Of a DNA stretch of 39,682 bases, positions 31,197 to 37,623 are shown in pieces. The stretch is from a virus: IMG/VR virus record IMGVR_UViG_3300044701_003470, positions 1-39,682 of that record. The stretch is one strand, 5' to 3'. The position numbers were made by a program, and so were the translations under genes. Under the pieces are notes generated by a model. It searched no databases. It was not told the DNA's origin and worked only from the letters and a program-made list of their open reading frames with translations. Position 1 is the first letter of the stretch; each line of letters opens with the position of its first letter.

Positions 31197-31355
31197 ATGT
31201 ACAACGAAGAGCTGCAGGACCTGCACGAGATCAACCGCCTGCTGGAGCAGATGCGCCAGTCGCTCGCCGATCAGGCCGCGGCGTTGGCGGAGCTGCGCGC
31301 CGACCTGCTGCGCGAGCGGAGCCGGATCACCTCGCTCACCTACTGGGCCAACTGA
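31197..31355 (+). CDS. Small helical protein, 52 aa
   Basis: The whole protein is a predicted charged helix with heptad-like Leu/Ala (LQDLHEINRLLEQMRQSLAD, LAELRADLLRERSRI), ending in a Trp-containing tip (LTYWAN). It probably forms a coiled coil and may partner with a neighbour. CAGGAGACCAG precedes the ATG at 31197, and its TGA overlaps the next gene's ATG. The family is unknown. Confidence 0.65.
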   Translation: MYNEELQDLHEINRLLEQMRQSLADQAAALAELRADLLRERSRITSLTYWAN

Positions 31356-32029
31356 TGCCGCTCGTCATCGACATCGAGACCGTGCCGCTCGCGGACTCGC
31401 TCACGGCCTCCTACCCCACCGCGGACCGCACCCCGCCGGCGAACTACAAGTCGGAGGACACGATCGCAAAGTGGCGCGAGCAGGACCGCGGGAAGTGGGA
31501 GAACGAGCGCGTCAGCCAGTGCTCGCTCAACGCGCGGCTCGGGCGGGTGCTCTGCCTCGGGACCTCCGAGGGCGTCTTCACGGCCGTCGAGGAGGCCGAC
31601 GAGCCGGTCGTCCTGCAGGAGTTCTGGAATCGCGTCCTGCGCCACGACGGACAGATCGTGACGTGGAACGGGGGCTGGGATCTGCGCTTCCTGATCGTCC
31701 GCTCGCTCTATCACGACATCGAGCCCTCGGTCTCCGGGGAGACGGTGTCGCGCTGGTTCCGGAAGTACACCACCGAGCCGCACTTTGACTGCAAGGCCGT
31801 CCTGCTGAACTGGGACGTCCGGATCGCGGGCGAGGGGCTCGACCAGTGGGCCAAGTTTCTCGGCCTGCCGGGCAAGACTGAAGGGCTGTCGGGGGCCGAC
31901 GTCTACCCCCTCTACCTCGCCGGCCATCTCGACGAGATCGCCGACTACTGCGCCGCGGACGTCGCCGCGACGCAGGCCATCTACGAGCGCATCCAGCCGA
32001 TCTTCGGCTCGTCGCTCGCCACGCTCTAA
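31355..32029 (+). CDS. 3'-5' exonuclease, RNase H-like (PolB-exonuclease-related family), 224 aa
   Basis: This fold degrades DNA ends or single strands using two metal ions. Motif I is VIDIETVPL with D6 and E8. Motif II is TWNGGWDLRFL with D109. Motif III is YCAADVAATQ with D202 near an upstream Tyr. The residue pattern and length fit the predicted 3'-5' exonucleases related to the PolB proofreading domain, and DnaQ-like enzymes in general. It is next to the ERF annealing gene, so the two probably act together on phage DNA ends in recombination. It is not fused to a polymerase. Confidence 0.85.
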   Translation: MPLVIDIETVPLADSLTASYPTADRTPPANYKSEDTIAKWREQDRGKWENERVSQCSLNARLGRVLCLGTSEGVFTAVEEADEPVVLQEFWNRVLRHDGQIVTWNGGWDLRFLIVRSLYHDIEPSVSGETVSRWFRKYTTEPHFDCKAVLLNWDVRIAGEGLDQWAKFLGLPGKTEGLSGADVYPLYLAGHLDEIADYCAADVAATQAIYERIQPIFGSSLATL

Positions 32030-32031
32030 TC

Positions 32032-32040
32032 GGAGACCAG
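32032..32040 (+). promoter_or_regulatory. Early-type ribosome motif, shortened form GGAGACCAG
   Basis: The nine-base core is kept (the bases before it are C-G, not C-A), three bases upstream of the ATG at 32044. Confidence 0.7.
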
Positions 32041-32043
32041 CAG

Positions 32044-32817
32044 ATGCGTTTCTCGGAGTCCCTCGCTCACATCGCTCCAGCTCTCGGCAAGGCGCAGGGA
32101 GAGCTCAAGGCGATCCAGAAGGACAGCGTCAACCCGCACTTCAAGAACAGCTACGCCTCGCTCGACACGATCCTCGAGACCGTCCGCCCGGTGCTCGCGA
32201 AGCACGGGCTCTCGCTCGTGCAGGGCGCGCGGAGCGCCGACTACACCAGCAGCGGCTCGGTCAGCATCGAGGTCGAGACGATGCTCCTTCACGCCTCGGG
32301 CGAGTTCATCGTGAACTCCGCGGTGATCCCGCTCGCCAAGGTGGACCCGCAGGGCGCGGGTGGGGCCCTGACCTACGGCCGGCGCTACTCGGTGGCCGCG
32401 CTGCTCGCTCTTGCGACCGAGGAGGACGACGACGGCAACACGGCCAGCGGCTCGCCGGCTGCCCCGGTGCGTCAGGCTCCGCGCCCCGCTCCGGCCCCGC
32501 AGCGCCCCGCCCCGTCGGCCCCGAAGGCTGAGGGCCCGGTCTCGGTCGCCGAGGTCATCCAGCAGGTCGAGCAGGGGCTCGGGGCCGCGGTGGACCCGTC
32601 CTGCCCGAAGTGTCAGGGCAAGATGTGGGACAATCGGCAGGGCAAGAAGAACCCCAAGGCCCCCGACTTTAAGTGCCGCGACAAGCAGTGCGACGGGGTG
32701 ATCTGGCCGCCCAAGGGCGCAAAGGTCGCTCCTGCCCCGGCGAAGCGCTCTGAGCCGGCTCCTGAGCCGAGCTACGACGATTTCCCGCCCCCGACCGACG
32801 AAGACCTTCCCTTCTAA
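32044..32817 (+). CDS. erf: ERF-family single-strand annealing protein with zinc-like motif and SSB-like tail, 257 aa
   Basis: ERF proteins anneal complementary single strands in phage recombination and replication. The N-terminal domain has the family pattern HIAPALGKAQGELKAIQKDS then NPHFKNSYASLDTILETVRPVL (about residues 7-55). A Pro/Ala-rich linker follows (about 140-170). Then comes a Cys cluster (CPKC ... CRDKQCDGVIW, about 188-217) like a zinc ribbon, and an acidic tip DEDLPF. The tip resembles the SSB C-terminus that docks replication proteins. It pairs with the exonuclease just upstream. Confidence 0.85.
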   Translation: MRFSESLAHIAPALGKAQGELKAIQKDSVNPHFKNSYASLDTILETVRPVLAKHGLSLVQGARSADYTSSGSVSIEVETMLLHASGEFIVNSAVIPLAKVDPQGAGGALTYGRRYSVAALLALATEEDDDGNTASGSPAAPVRQAPRPAPAPQRPAPSAPKAEGPVSVAEVIQQVEQGLGAAVDPSCPKCQGKMWDNRQGKKNPKAPDFKCRDKQCDGVIWPPKGAKVAPAPAKRSEPAPEPSYDDFPPPTDEDLPF

Positions 32818-32831
32818 CCGAGGATGTAGCA

Positions 32832-34130
32832 ATGGGACAAGCCAAGACGTGGAACCCGTGGACGCCAAAGCAGGACGAGCTGCTGCGCGAGTTGATCGCG
32901 CAGCGGCTGACCGATCGCGCGATCGTCGAGCAGTTCGCGCGGCGAGGCGTCCCGCGGACGATTCACTCGGTGCGTGAGCGCATCAAGGCGCTCAGCCTGC
33001 CGATCCAGAGCGATCGGATGGTCTGGCAGGACATCGGCGACGCGCCGGCGGAGCAGGTGGCCGAGCCGATCGAGCTCCCGCCCCCGCCGCCCGATCCGAT
33101 CGAGGTGGAGCGCGAGCGGCAGGAGCGCATCCGGAACCTGCGCGCCGAGCGCGAGGCCCTGAAGGACATCGCCAGCGAGCGCTCGCTGCGGGCGACGCTC
33201 GAGAAGCTCTTCACGGATCTCGTGCCCAGCCTCGAGGCCCCGCCGGCCTTCGTGCCGCGCGTGGTGAAGGGTGCCAAGCCGACCCGCGAGAGCCTGCTGC
33301 TGCACCTCTCCGACTGGCACTACGGCGAGACCGTGGACGCGAGCGGGACGCGCGCGCTGAACGAGTACAACACCAGCATCGCGCAGCGGCGCATCAAGAC
33401 CGTCTTCGACGGGGCGCTCGGGATCGCCGAGAAGATGCGCGCCGGCGGGGGCTGGGAGTTCCCGCGGATGGTCGTGGCCGTCAACGGTGATATGGTCACC
33501 GGGACGATCCACGAGCTCGAGCGGCACGGCGACCATATGAACGTGATCTGGTCGGTCTACTACTGCGCGATGGAGCTCGCTGAGCAGCTCCGCCGGCTGG
33601 CCGCGGAGTTCCCGGAGGTCGATGTGTTCGTGACGAGCGGCAACCACGGCCGGCTCCCGGACGCGCGCAAGATGCAGTCGAAGGACCCGACGCGGAACTG
33701 GGACACGCTGGTCGGGCTGATCGCCAGAACCGCCCTCGAGAACGTGCCGAACGTGACGGTCACGATCCCGAACAGCTACGCGGTGACATACGAGGTCGAG
33801 GGCAACGTGGTGCTGCAGTCGCACGGGCACGACGTGAAGAGCTGGGGCGGCATCCCGTGGTACGGGATCAACCGGATCGTGACGAACTACAACGCCCTCG
33901 AGGCCAGCCGCGGCGGGCGGATTAGCGCCTACCTCTTCGGGCACTTCCACTCGGCGACCAACCTCACCTACCCGGGCGGCGAGGCCTTCGTAAACGGCTC
34001 GCTGATCGGCGGGACCGAGTGGACGGTGAACGCGCTCGGGAAGGCCGACCGGCCCTGCCAGATGATGCTGGGCTTCCACCCCGACCACGGTGTGACGCAC
34101 CGCTGGCCGATCTACGCGGAGGAGCTGTGA
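32832..34130 (+). CDS. Metallophosphoesterase (calcineurin-like, SbcD/Mre11-related), 432 aa
   Basis: The catalytic core carries the family's metal-ligand motifs in order: D161-W-H163 (SDWHYG), D220 (NGDMV), N271-H272 (SGNHG), H331/H333 (SHGHD) and H371/H373 (GHFHS). Mre11/SbcD-type enzymes trim or open DNA ends. The N-terminus (WNPWTPKQDELLRELIAQRLTDRAIVEQFARRG) looks like a helix-turn-helix. A Pro-rich acidic linker follows, an unusual addition that could give DNA binding. It lies in the recombination block behind the exonuclease and ERF genes. Confidence 0.85.
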   Translation: MGQAKTWNPWTPKQDELLRELIAQRLTDRAIVEQFARRGVPRTIHSVRERIKALSLPIQSDRMVWQDIGDAPAEQVAEPIELPPPPPDPIEVERERQERIRNLRAEREALKDIASERSLRATLEKLFTDLVPSLEAPPAFVPRVVKGAKPTRESLLLHLSDWHYGETVDASGTRALNEYNTSIAQRRIKTVFDGALGIAEKMRAGGGWEFPRMVVAVNGDMVTGTIHELERHGDHMNVIWSVYYCAMELAEQLRRLAAEFPEVDVFVTSGNHGRLPDARKMQSKDPTRNWDTLVGLIARTALENVPNVTVTIPNSYAVTYEVEGNVVLQSHGHDVKSWGGIPWYGINRIVTNYNALEASRGGRISAYLFGHFHSATNLTYPGGEAFVNGSLIGGTEWTVNALGKADRPCQMMLGFHPDHGVTHRWPIYAEEL

Positions 34131-34441
34131 CCCCGCAGCGCATCAAGTACCCGCCCCTCCCGAAGGAAGTGGAGGGGCCCGGCGGGACCGTCACGGTGAT
34201 CTGCACAAAGGCGGGCATCAAGCACGAGAACGCCGAGTGCTGGGGGCTCTATGACTCCGAGGCCCGCACGATCACGATCGATATGCGCGCGAAGCCGCGG
34301 CAGCGCTGGCTCACCTTCTACCACGAGCTGGTGCACGTCGCCCTGATCGACGCCGGGCTCAACAACGGCATCCCGGACCAGCTCCACGAGGCGATCTGCG
34401 ACGCCGTGGCGACGGCCCGGATGCGGGAGCGCTTCGGATGA
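34127..34441 (+). CDS. Small HExxH metallopeptidase-like protein, 104 aa
   Basis: GTG 34127 overlaps the stop of the phosphoesterase gene by four bases (GTGA). The motif FYHELVHVAL gives H66-E67-x-x-H70, the zinc site of a metallopeptidase, and HEAICDAVATAR follows about 20 residues later as a likely third ligand region. Short HExxH domains of this kind include ImmA/IrrE-type proteases that cleave phage repressors and SprT-like proteins. The repressor-cleaving idea is attractive but not provable; no HTH is fused. A shorter upstream in-frame extension lies inside the neighbour. Confidence 0.65.
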   Translation: MTPQRIKYPPLPKEVEGPGGTVTVICTKAGIKHENAECWGLYDSEARTITIDMRAKPRQRWLTFYHELVHVALIDAGLNNGIPDQLHEAICDAVATARMRERFG

Positions 34442-34710
34442 GCGCGCGCGAAGAGGAGGGACTCGTGCTGTACCCCGACATCGCTCACGCCTTCGTCGGG
34501 CTGATGGCGCGCTTCAGTGCGCTCGAGCCGGTCGCCTGCTACGACTTCGACGCGGTGATCGCCGGCTACGTCGAGGAGGGGATGACCGAGGAGGAGGCGC
34601 TCGAGCACTTCGAGTACAACGTGATCGGGGCGTGGGTCGGGGAGCGGACCCCCTGCTTTCTGCGCCGGATCTCCCTCGAGCAGGCGATCGAGGAGGCGGA
34701 GGCCGAATGA
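34438..34710 (+). CDS. Conserved-looking phage protein, 90 aa
   Basis: The protein starts MSAREEEGLVLYPDIAHAF and contains YDFDAVIAGYVEEGMTEEEALEHFEYN followed by VIGAWVGERTPCFL, patterns I associate with a small phage protein of unknown role. It is strongly acidic and mostly helical. It overlaps both neighbours by four bases, so it is part of a translationally coupled string. Confidence 0.65.
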   Translation: MSAREEEGLVLYPDIAHAFVGLMARFSALEPVACYDFDAVIAGYVEEGMTEEEALEHFEYNVIGAWVGERTPCFLRRISLEQAIEEAEAE

Positions 34711-34883
34711 TCGCGCGCGACGAGAGCTACTGGGCCTTCGGGCTGGGCGTGATGACGGGGCTGTCGGCAAGCCTCGCGCTGATCGCCGCGGTGGTCTGGA
34801 TCGAGGGCTCGCGTGAGGCCGAGCGGCCGCGATTCCTCGAGCCCAAGTGCACGACGGTCATCCAGCATACGGTGCGGCGATGA
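34707..34883 (+). CDS. Small single-pass membrane protein, 58 aa
   Basis: ATG 34707 overlaps the stop of the preceding gene (ATGA). A hydrophobic segment at residues 8-29 (YWAFGLGVMTGLSASLALIAAVVWIEG) anchors it, and the C-terminal half is basic with one Cys. A longer in-frame reading from 34632 lies inside the neighbour and is rejected. The function is unknown. Confidence 0.6.
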   Translation: MIARDESYWAFGLGVMTGLSASLALIAAVVWIEGSREAERPRFLEPKCTTVIQHTVRR

Positions 34884-35026
34884 ACGGGAAGGGATCAGCG
34901 CGCCGGCCGGGGGCGATCTCGGAGTCTGAGTGGGCGAAGCGCTGGGCGGAGACGTTCGGGCGCAAGCCTGAGCCTGAGCCGCAGCCTGACACCCCGCCCG
35001 ATCAGGAGCCGGGGGCTGAGCCGTGA
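34880..35026 (+). CDS. Small acidic Pro-rich protein, 48 aa
   Basis: ATG 34880 overlaps the previous stop. The first half (MNGKGSARRPGAISESEWAKRW) could be a helix; the second is a PEPEPQPDTPPDQEPGAEP tail, disordered and acidic. It ends with a four-base overlap of the next start (GTGA). Linker-like and of unknown function; kept because both ends are coupled. Confidence 0.55.
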   Translation: MNGKGSARRPGAISESEWAKRWAETFGRKPEPEPQPDTPPDQEPGAEP

Positions 35027-35523
35027 GCCCGCTCGCGATCGCCACGGTGACGGGCCAGCGCCACGAGCGCCGCGGCCGGGCCCTGCTGGGGGCCTTCGCT
35101 GAGCGCTTCAAGGCCCAGCTCGTCGCTACCCCGCCCACCGTCACGGCCCCGATCGACGGGCTCCTGACGCGCCGTGGGGAGCTCGTGGCGGTCGCCGAGG
35201 CCAAGACCCGCACCAGCTACGACCTGCCGGCGATCGAGCGCTTCGGGACGTATCTCGTGACCGCGGAGAAGCTGCAGCAGCTCGTGCAGGTCGGCGGGCT
35301 GCTGGGGGTGCCGTCGTTCGTGGTGACCGAGCTGTCGGACTGCGCCCGGCTCTACTGGCAGGTGGGCGACGCCGGCGGGGCCCGGGTGATGGACTGGGAG
35401 GAGCGCCCGACGCGGACGCTCGCGACCAGTGTGGGAGCTGAGACGGTGGTCCGCGTGAACGCCTTCCTGCCCCTCGATCGGGCGGTGCTGTGGGGGCAGC
35501 CGCTGGGTGTTTCGCGTGATTGA
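35023..35523 (+). CDS. PD-(D/E)xK nuclease-like protein, 166 aa
   Basis: The motif IDGLLTRRGELVAVAEAKTRT (about residues 45-64) supplies the aspartate and the ExK catalytic pair of this nuclease superfamily (Asp46, Glu60, Lys62). A helix and strand pattern follows (YLVTAEKLQQLVQVGGLLG). It lies just before the initiator promoter, in the recombination block, so a role in DNA end processing or nuclease defence is plausible. The last codons overlap the TTGACT -35 box. The superfamily call is moderate as the fold is very divergent. Confidence 0.6.
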   Translation: MSPLAIATVTGQRHERRGRALLGAFAERFKAQLVATPPTVTAPIDGLLTRRGELVAVAEAKTRTSYDLPAIERFGTYLVTAEKLQQLVQVGGLLGVPSFVVTELSDCARLYWQVGDAGGARVMDWEERPTRTLATSVGAETVVRVNAFLPLDRAVLWGQPLGVSRD

Positions 35524-35548
35524 CTTTCCACCGATTCGGTTGTATAAG
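35520..35548 (+). promoter_or_regulatory. Promoter for the replication operon
   Basis: TTGACT (35520-35525) and TATAAG (35543-35548) are separated by an optimal 17 bases, close to the sigma70 consensus. The -35 box overlaps the stop of the preceding gene. The expected start is about 35555, where the palindrome 35556-35574 begins. Confidence 0.8.
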
Positions 35549-35555
35549 TACCCCT

Positions 35556-35574
35556 GCGGTGCACTTTGCACCGC
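35556..35574. promoter_or_regulatory. Operator palindrome GCGGTGCA-CTT-TGCACCGC
   Basis: A perfect 8-bp inverted repeat with a 3-base centre, starting seven bases after the -10 box, i.e. over the transcription start. It contains the same half-sites as the iterons in the downstream gene (GGTGCA/TGCACC), only closer together. Confidence 0.85.
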
Positions 35575-35616
35575 GACCGACCCTGTTGGAGCAGGCGTCG
35601 GACGCCGCTGTTCTGG

Positions 35617-35684
35617 CCCCCGCTCTCAGGGTGCCTTCGTCGCGACTGGTCTCCCGACGAAGGACTCCACCCCTGAGACGGGGG
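35617..35684 (+). ncRNA. Long leader hairpin with an apical loop complementary to the early ribosome motif
   Basis: In the initiator mRNA leader, CCTTCGTCG (35634-35642) pairs with CGACGAAGG (35655-35663). Below that, CTCAGGGTG pairs with CACCCCTGAG (one bulge) and CCCCCG with CGGGGG, giving an imperfect stem of about 25 bp. The 12-base loop holds CTGGTCTCC at 35646-35654, the exact complement of GGAGACCAG. The ribosome site of the initiator (AAAGGAG) follows 13 bases later. A cis regulator or an sRNA released from the leader are both possible; neither is demonstrated. Confidence 0.6.
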
Positions 35685-35703
35685 CCTTGCGCTGGAAAGG
35701 AGA

Positions 35704-36450
35704 ATGAGCCGCTTCGCTATCGTCCCAACCCACTGGCTCGAGAACGAGTCACTGACCCAGACCGACCGGATCGTGCTGGTGGCGCTCTCGTCGTTCGCCG
35801 ACGAGCACGGCTACTGCTGGCCGTCGGTCTCGTCGATCGCCCGGCGCTCTGGCGCGGCCGAGCGCACGGTCCAGTACAGCCTCAAGCGACTGGCCGAGCT
35901 CGGTGCCGTCCGGGTCGCCGAGCGCAGCCGTGAGCAGGGCGGGCAGACCAGCAACGCCTACTGGCTGCTCGGATACGACGCCCTCCCCGGGGTGCAGCAG
36001 GTGCAGGGGGGGGTGCAAGAGATGCACCCCGGGGGTGCAATAGATGCACCGGGGGGGGTGCAACAGATGCACCCTAACAGTACCAGTAAGAACAGACCCA
36101 GTGAAGCAACAACGACGACGACGACAACGCGCGGGCTGTCGTTCGACGATCAGGACCACCAGCAGGTCTACGAGGCCTACCGCCGGGCGCACCACAACCC
36201 CACCGCCTTCGACGCGACCCTCCGCGGCCTGACCCTGCCGATGGGCGGGACGCCGGTCAGCCTCGAGCAGGTCGGGGCGGCGCTCCTCGAGCTGGCGGCG
36301 AATAACGAGGGCTTCAACATATCGCGGCTCCGCGGCTACCTCCGCGGGCTCACCCGGGTCCGCAGCACGGCCGGCCAGTCGCAGGAAGACCGGCAGGCGC
36401 GGATGCTCCGGATTATGGAGGAGACGATGGCCGCCCGGGGGATCGCCTGA
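35704..36450 (+). CDS. Phage replication initiator (winged-helix, lambda O-like), with origin iterons inside the gene
   Basis: The protein (248 aa) has a winged-helix N-terminal domain (about residues 20-80: TQTDRIVLVALSSFADEHGY, SIARRSGAAERTVQYSLKRLAELGAV), like known phage initiators that open the origin and load helicase. A Gly/Gln/His-rich linker (residues 96-135) is encoded by the iteron array at 35991-36073, and a second helical domain follows. Iterons inside the initiator gene are a classic lambda O arrangement. The ATG has a strong AAAGGAG site. It overlaps the next gene, a probable loader, by one base. Confidence 0.85.
   Translation: MSRFAIVPTHWLENESLTQTDRIVLVALSSFADEHGYCWPSVSSIARRSGAAERTVQYSLKRLAELGAVRVAERSREQGGQTSNAYWLLGYDALPGVQQVQGGVQEMHPGGAIDAPGGVQQMHPNSTSKNRPSEATTTTTTTRGLSFDDQDHQQVYEAYRRAHHNPTAFDATLRGLTLPMGGTPVSLEQVGAALLELAANNEGFNISRLRGYLRGLTRVRSTAGQSQEDRQARMLRIMEETMAARGIA
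35991..36073. repeat. Iteron array (candidate replication origin) inside the initiator gene
   Basis: Three imperfect-palindrome units GGTGCAA-N-AGATGCACC lie at 36012-36028 (N=G), 36034-36050 (N=T) and 36057-36073 (N=C). A degenerate fourth, GGTGCAGCAGGTGCAGG, lies at 35991-36007. The unit starts are spaced 21, 22 and 23 bases, close to two helical turns. A stretch of CAA/CGA repeats (36107-36127) follows. The only variable inner base changes each time, as in selected iterons. The encoded linker is low complexity, so DNA rather than protein likely drives the repeat. Confidence 0.85.
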
Positions 36451-36905
36451 TGCGGACCCCGCTCACGAAGCACCAGATGCTCGAGCAGCTCACCCGGCTC
36501 AACCAAGTCTTCGGGAAGTTCGACGACGAGGAGCTCGCCCGGACCTCGGTGGGCTACTACGAGGCGCTCTCCGATCTCGACCTCGAGTCGCTCGCCGGCG
36601 CGGTCGGGATGGCGCTCCGGGCCGAGCAGCGCTTCCCCTACCCGGCCAAGATCCGCGAACACGCCGGGGAGTGGAAGAAGCACAACCGGATCGAGCTGGG
36701 CCCCGAGCCGCGGAAGGCCGCGGAGAGCCGGGTCTGCCCCTTCTGCAGCACCGAGCCGCGTCTCGCGTGGCTCGAGGTGGAGCGCAAGGACGGCCAGCCG
36801 CACGTTCAGCGCTTCATCGCTCCCTGCTATCTCGAGCAGCACCCCAAGGGAATGGGGGGCGTACCGTTCCCAGCCAACTTCGTCGCGTGGGTTGAGGAGG
36901 ACTGA
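36450..36905 (+). CDS. Probable helicase loader or replication partner, 151 aa
   Basis: The gene follows the initiator with a one-base overlap (TGATG), the position of lambda P-type loaders. Its N-terminal helices (MLEQLTRLNQVFGKFDDEELARTSVGYYEAL, DLESLAGAVGMALRAEQRFPYPAKIRE) resemble phage loader-like proteins (FPYPAKIRE is typical of this kind). A Cys pair in RVCPFCST and a C-terminal strand region follow. No helicase gene is present, so the phage would use the host helicase. Exact identity is inferred from order and pattern. Confidence 0.6.
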   Translation: MRTPLTKHQMLEQLTRLNQVFGKFDDEELARTSVGYYEALSDLDLESLAGAVGMALRAEQRFPYPAKIREHAGEWKKHNRIELGPEPRKAAESRVCPFCSTEPRLAWLEVERKDGQPHVQRFIAPCYLEQHPKGMGGVPFPANFVAWVEED

Positions 36906-36909
36906 CGCA

Positions 36910-37092
36910 ATGAGCTACACGCAGAAGGTGTCGTGCGAGCGCTGCGGGGGGACGGGGATCGAGCCGGTCTTCCCCACGCTCGGTGGGCAGCAGGACCCCG
37001 ATCTTCACCTCGTGTGCTCAGGCTGTATGGGCCAGTGCCACGTCTCCCGGAACCCCGACGCCCAGCCGGCGAGGTTCAACGATGCCGATTGA
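36910..37092 (+). CDS. Small zinc-knuckle protein, 60 aa
   Basis: The sequence CERCGGTG then CSGCMGQC gives two CxxC pairs about 27 residues apart, similar to a DnaJ-type zinc finger or rubredoxin-like knuckle. ATG 36910 lies five bases after the loader stop. It probably binds zinc and a protein or nucleic-acid partner. The function is unknown. Confidence 0.65.
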   Translation: MSYTQKVSCERCGGTGIEPVFPTLGGQQDPDLHLVCSGCMGQCHVSRNPDAQPARFNDAD

Positions 37093-37279
37093 CGAGCTCG
37101 AGGAGAAGCTGGCCGAGCGGACGTGGAAGGAGCGCGTCGCCGATCGCCGGAAGCTGATCCCGCTGGATCTCACCACCCAGTACCGCGGCAACCGGATCAT
37201 CTCGCACTTCTACCCGGAGCACTGGGCGCTGGTGCAGCTCGCCCGGCAGCAGGCCGAGCGCTACGGACGGGCCGAGTGA
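37082..37279 (+). CDS. Hypothetical protein, 65 aa
   Basis: ATG 37082 overlaps the zinc-knuckle gene by 11 bases. It encodes an acidic/basic helix pair (DELEEKLAERTWKERVADRRK) and a C-terminal segment (IISHFYPEHWALVQLARQQAERYG). A longer in-frame reading from 36983 is inside the neighbouring gene and is rejected. It is not recognised; the gene's end overlaps the HNH start (GTGA). Confidence 0.6.
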   Translation: MPIDELEEKLAERTWKERVADRRKLIPLDLTTQYRGNRIISHFYPEHWALVQLARQQAERYGRAE

Positions 37280-37623
37280 AGCGCACCCCGCTCAAGCGCT
37301 CGACGCCGATCGCGCGGAAGTCGAAGCTGACGGCCAAGCGCCGCACGGCCTCGGACTACAAGCGGGTCTACGGCTCACGCGCGCGCGTCGCGTGGGTGAA
37401 GAGCCTGCCCTGCTTCGCCTGCTGGGAGTTCGGCGAGATCCACAACGCCCACATCACCACGGGCGGCACGGGCCGGAAGGCGAACGCCGACCAGATCATC
37501 CCGCTTTGCAGCGACTGCCACGGGCTGCAGCACCGGAAGGGCTGGGCGGCGATCGGGCTCGATCTCGAGGAGCGGCTGATGCTGGCCGCGGTCGTCGAGG
37601 AAGGCTGGAGGGCGCGCCAGTGA
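37276..37623 (+). CDS. HNH-type endonuclease-like protein, 115 aa
   Basis: After a basic N-terminus (MKRTPLKRSTPIARKSKLTAKRR) comes a zinc-like site: CFAC, then HNAHI, a GTGRKANADQIIPLC strand and CSDCHGLQH. This arrangement of Cys pairs and His residues is the compact HNH fold of DUF968/Ref-type phage nucleases that nick or cut DNA in recombination. GTG 37276 overlaps the previous stop. Partner enzymes nearby (RusA, exonuclease, ERF) fit a recombination role. Confidence 0.75.
   Translation: MKRTPLKRSTPIARKSKLTAKRRTASDYKRVYGSRARVAWVKSLPCFACWEFGEIHNAHITTGGTGRKANADQIIPLCSDCHGLQHRKGWAAIGLDLEERLMLAAVVEEGWRARQ

Noticed and set aside
35991-36073. Possible CRISPR-like array
   Set aside because: Units are 17-base imperfect palindromes spaced 22-23 bases with almost no unique spacer; these are iterons.
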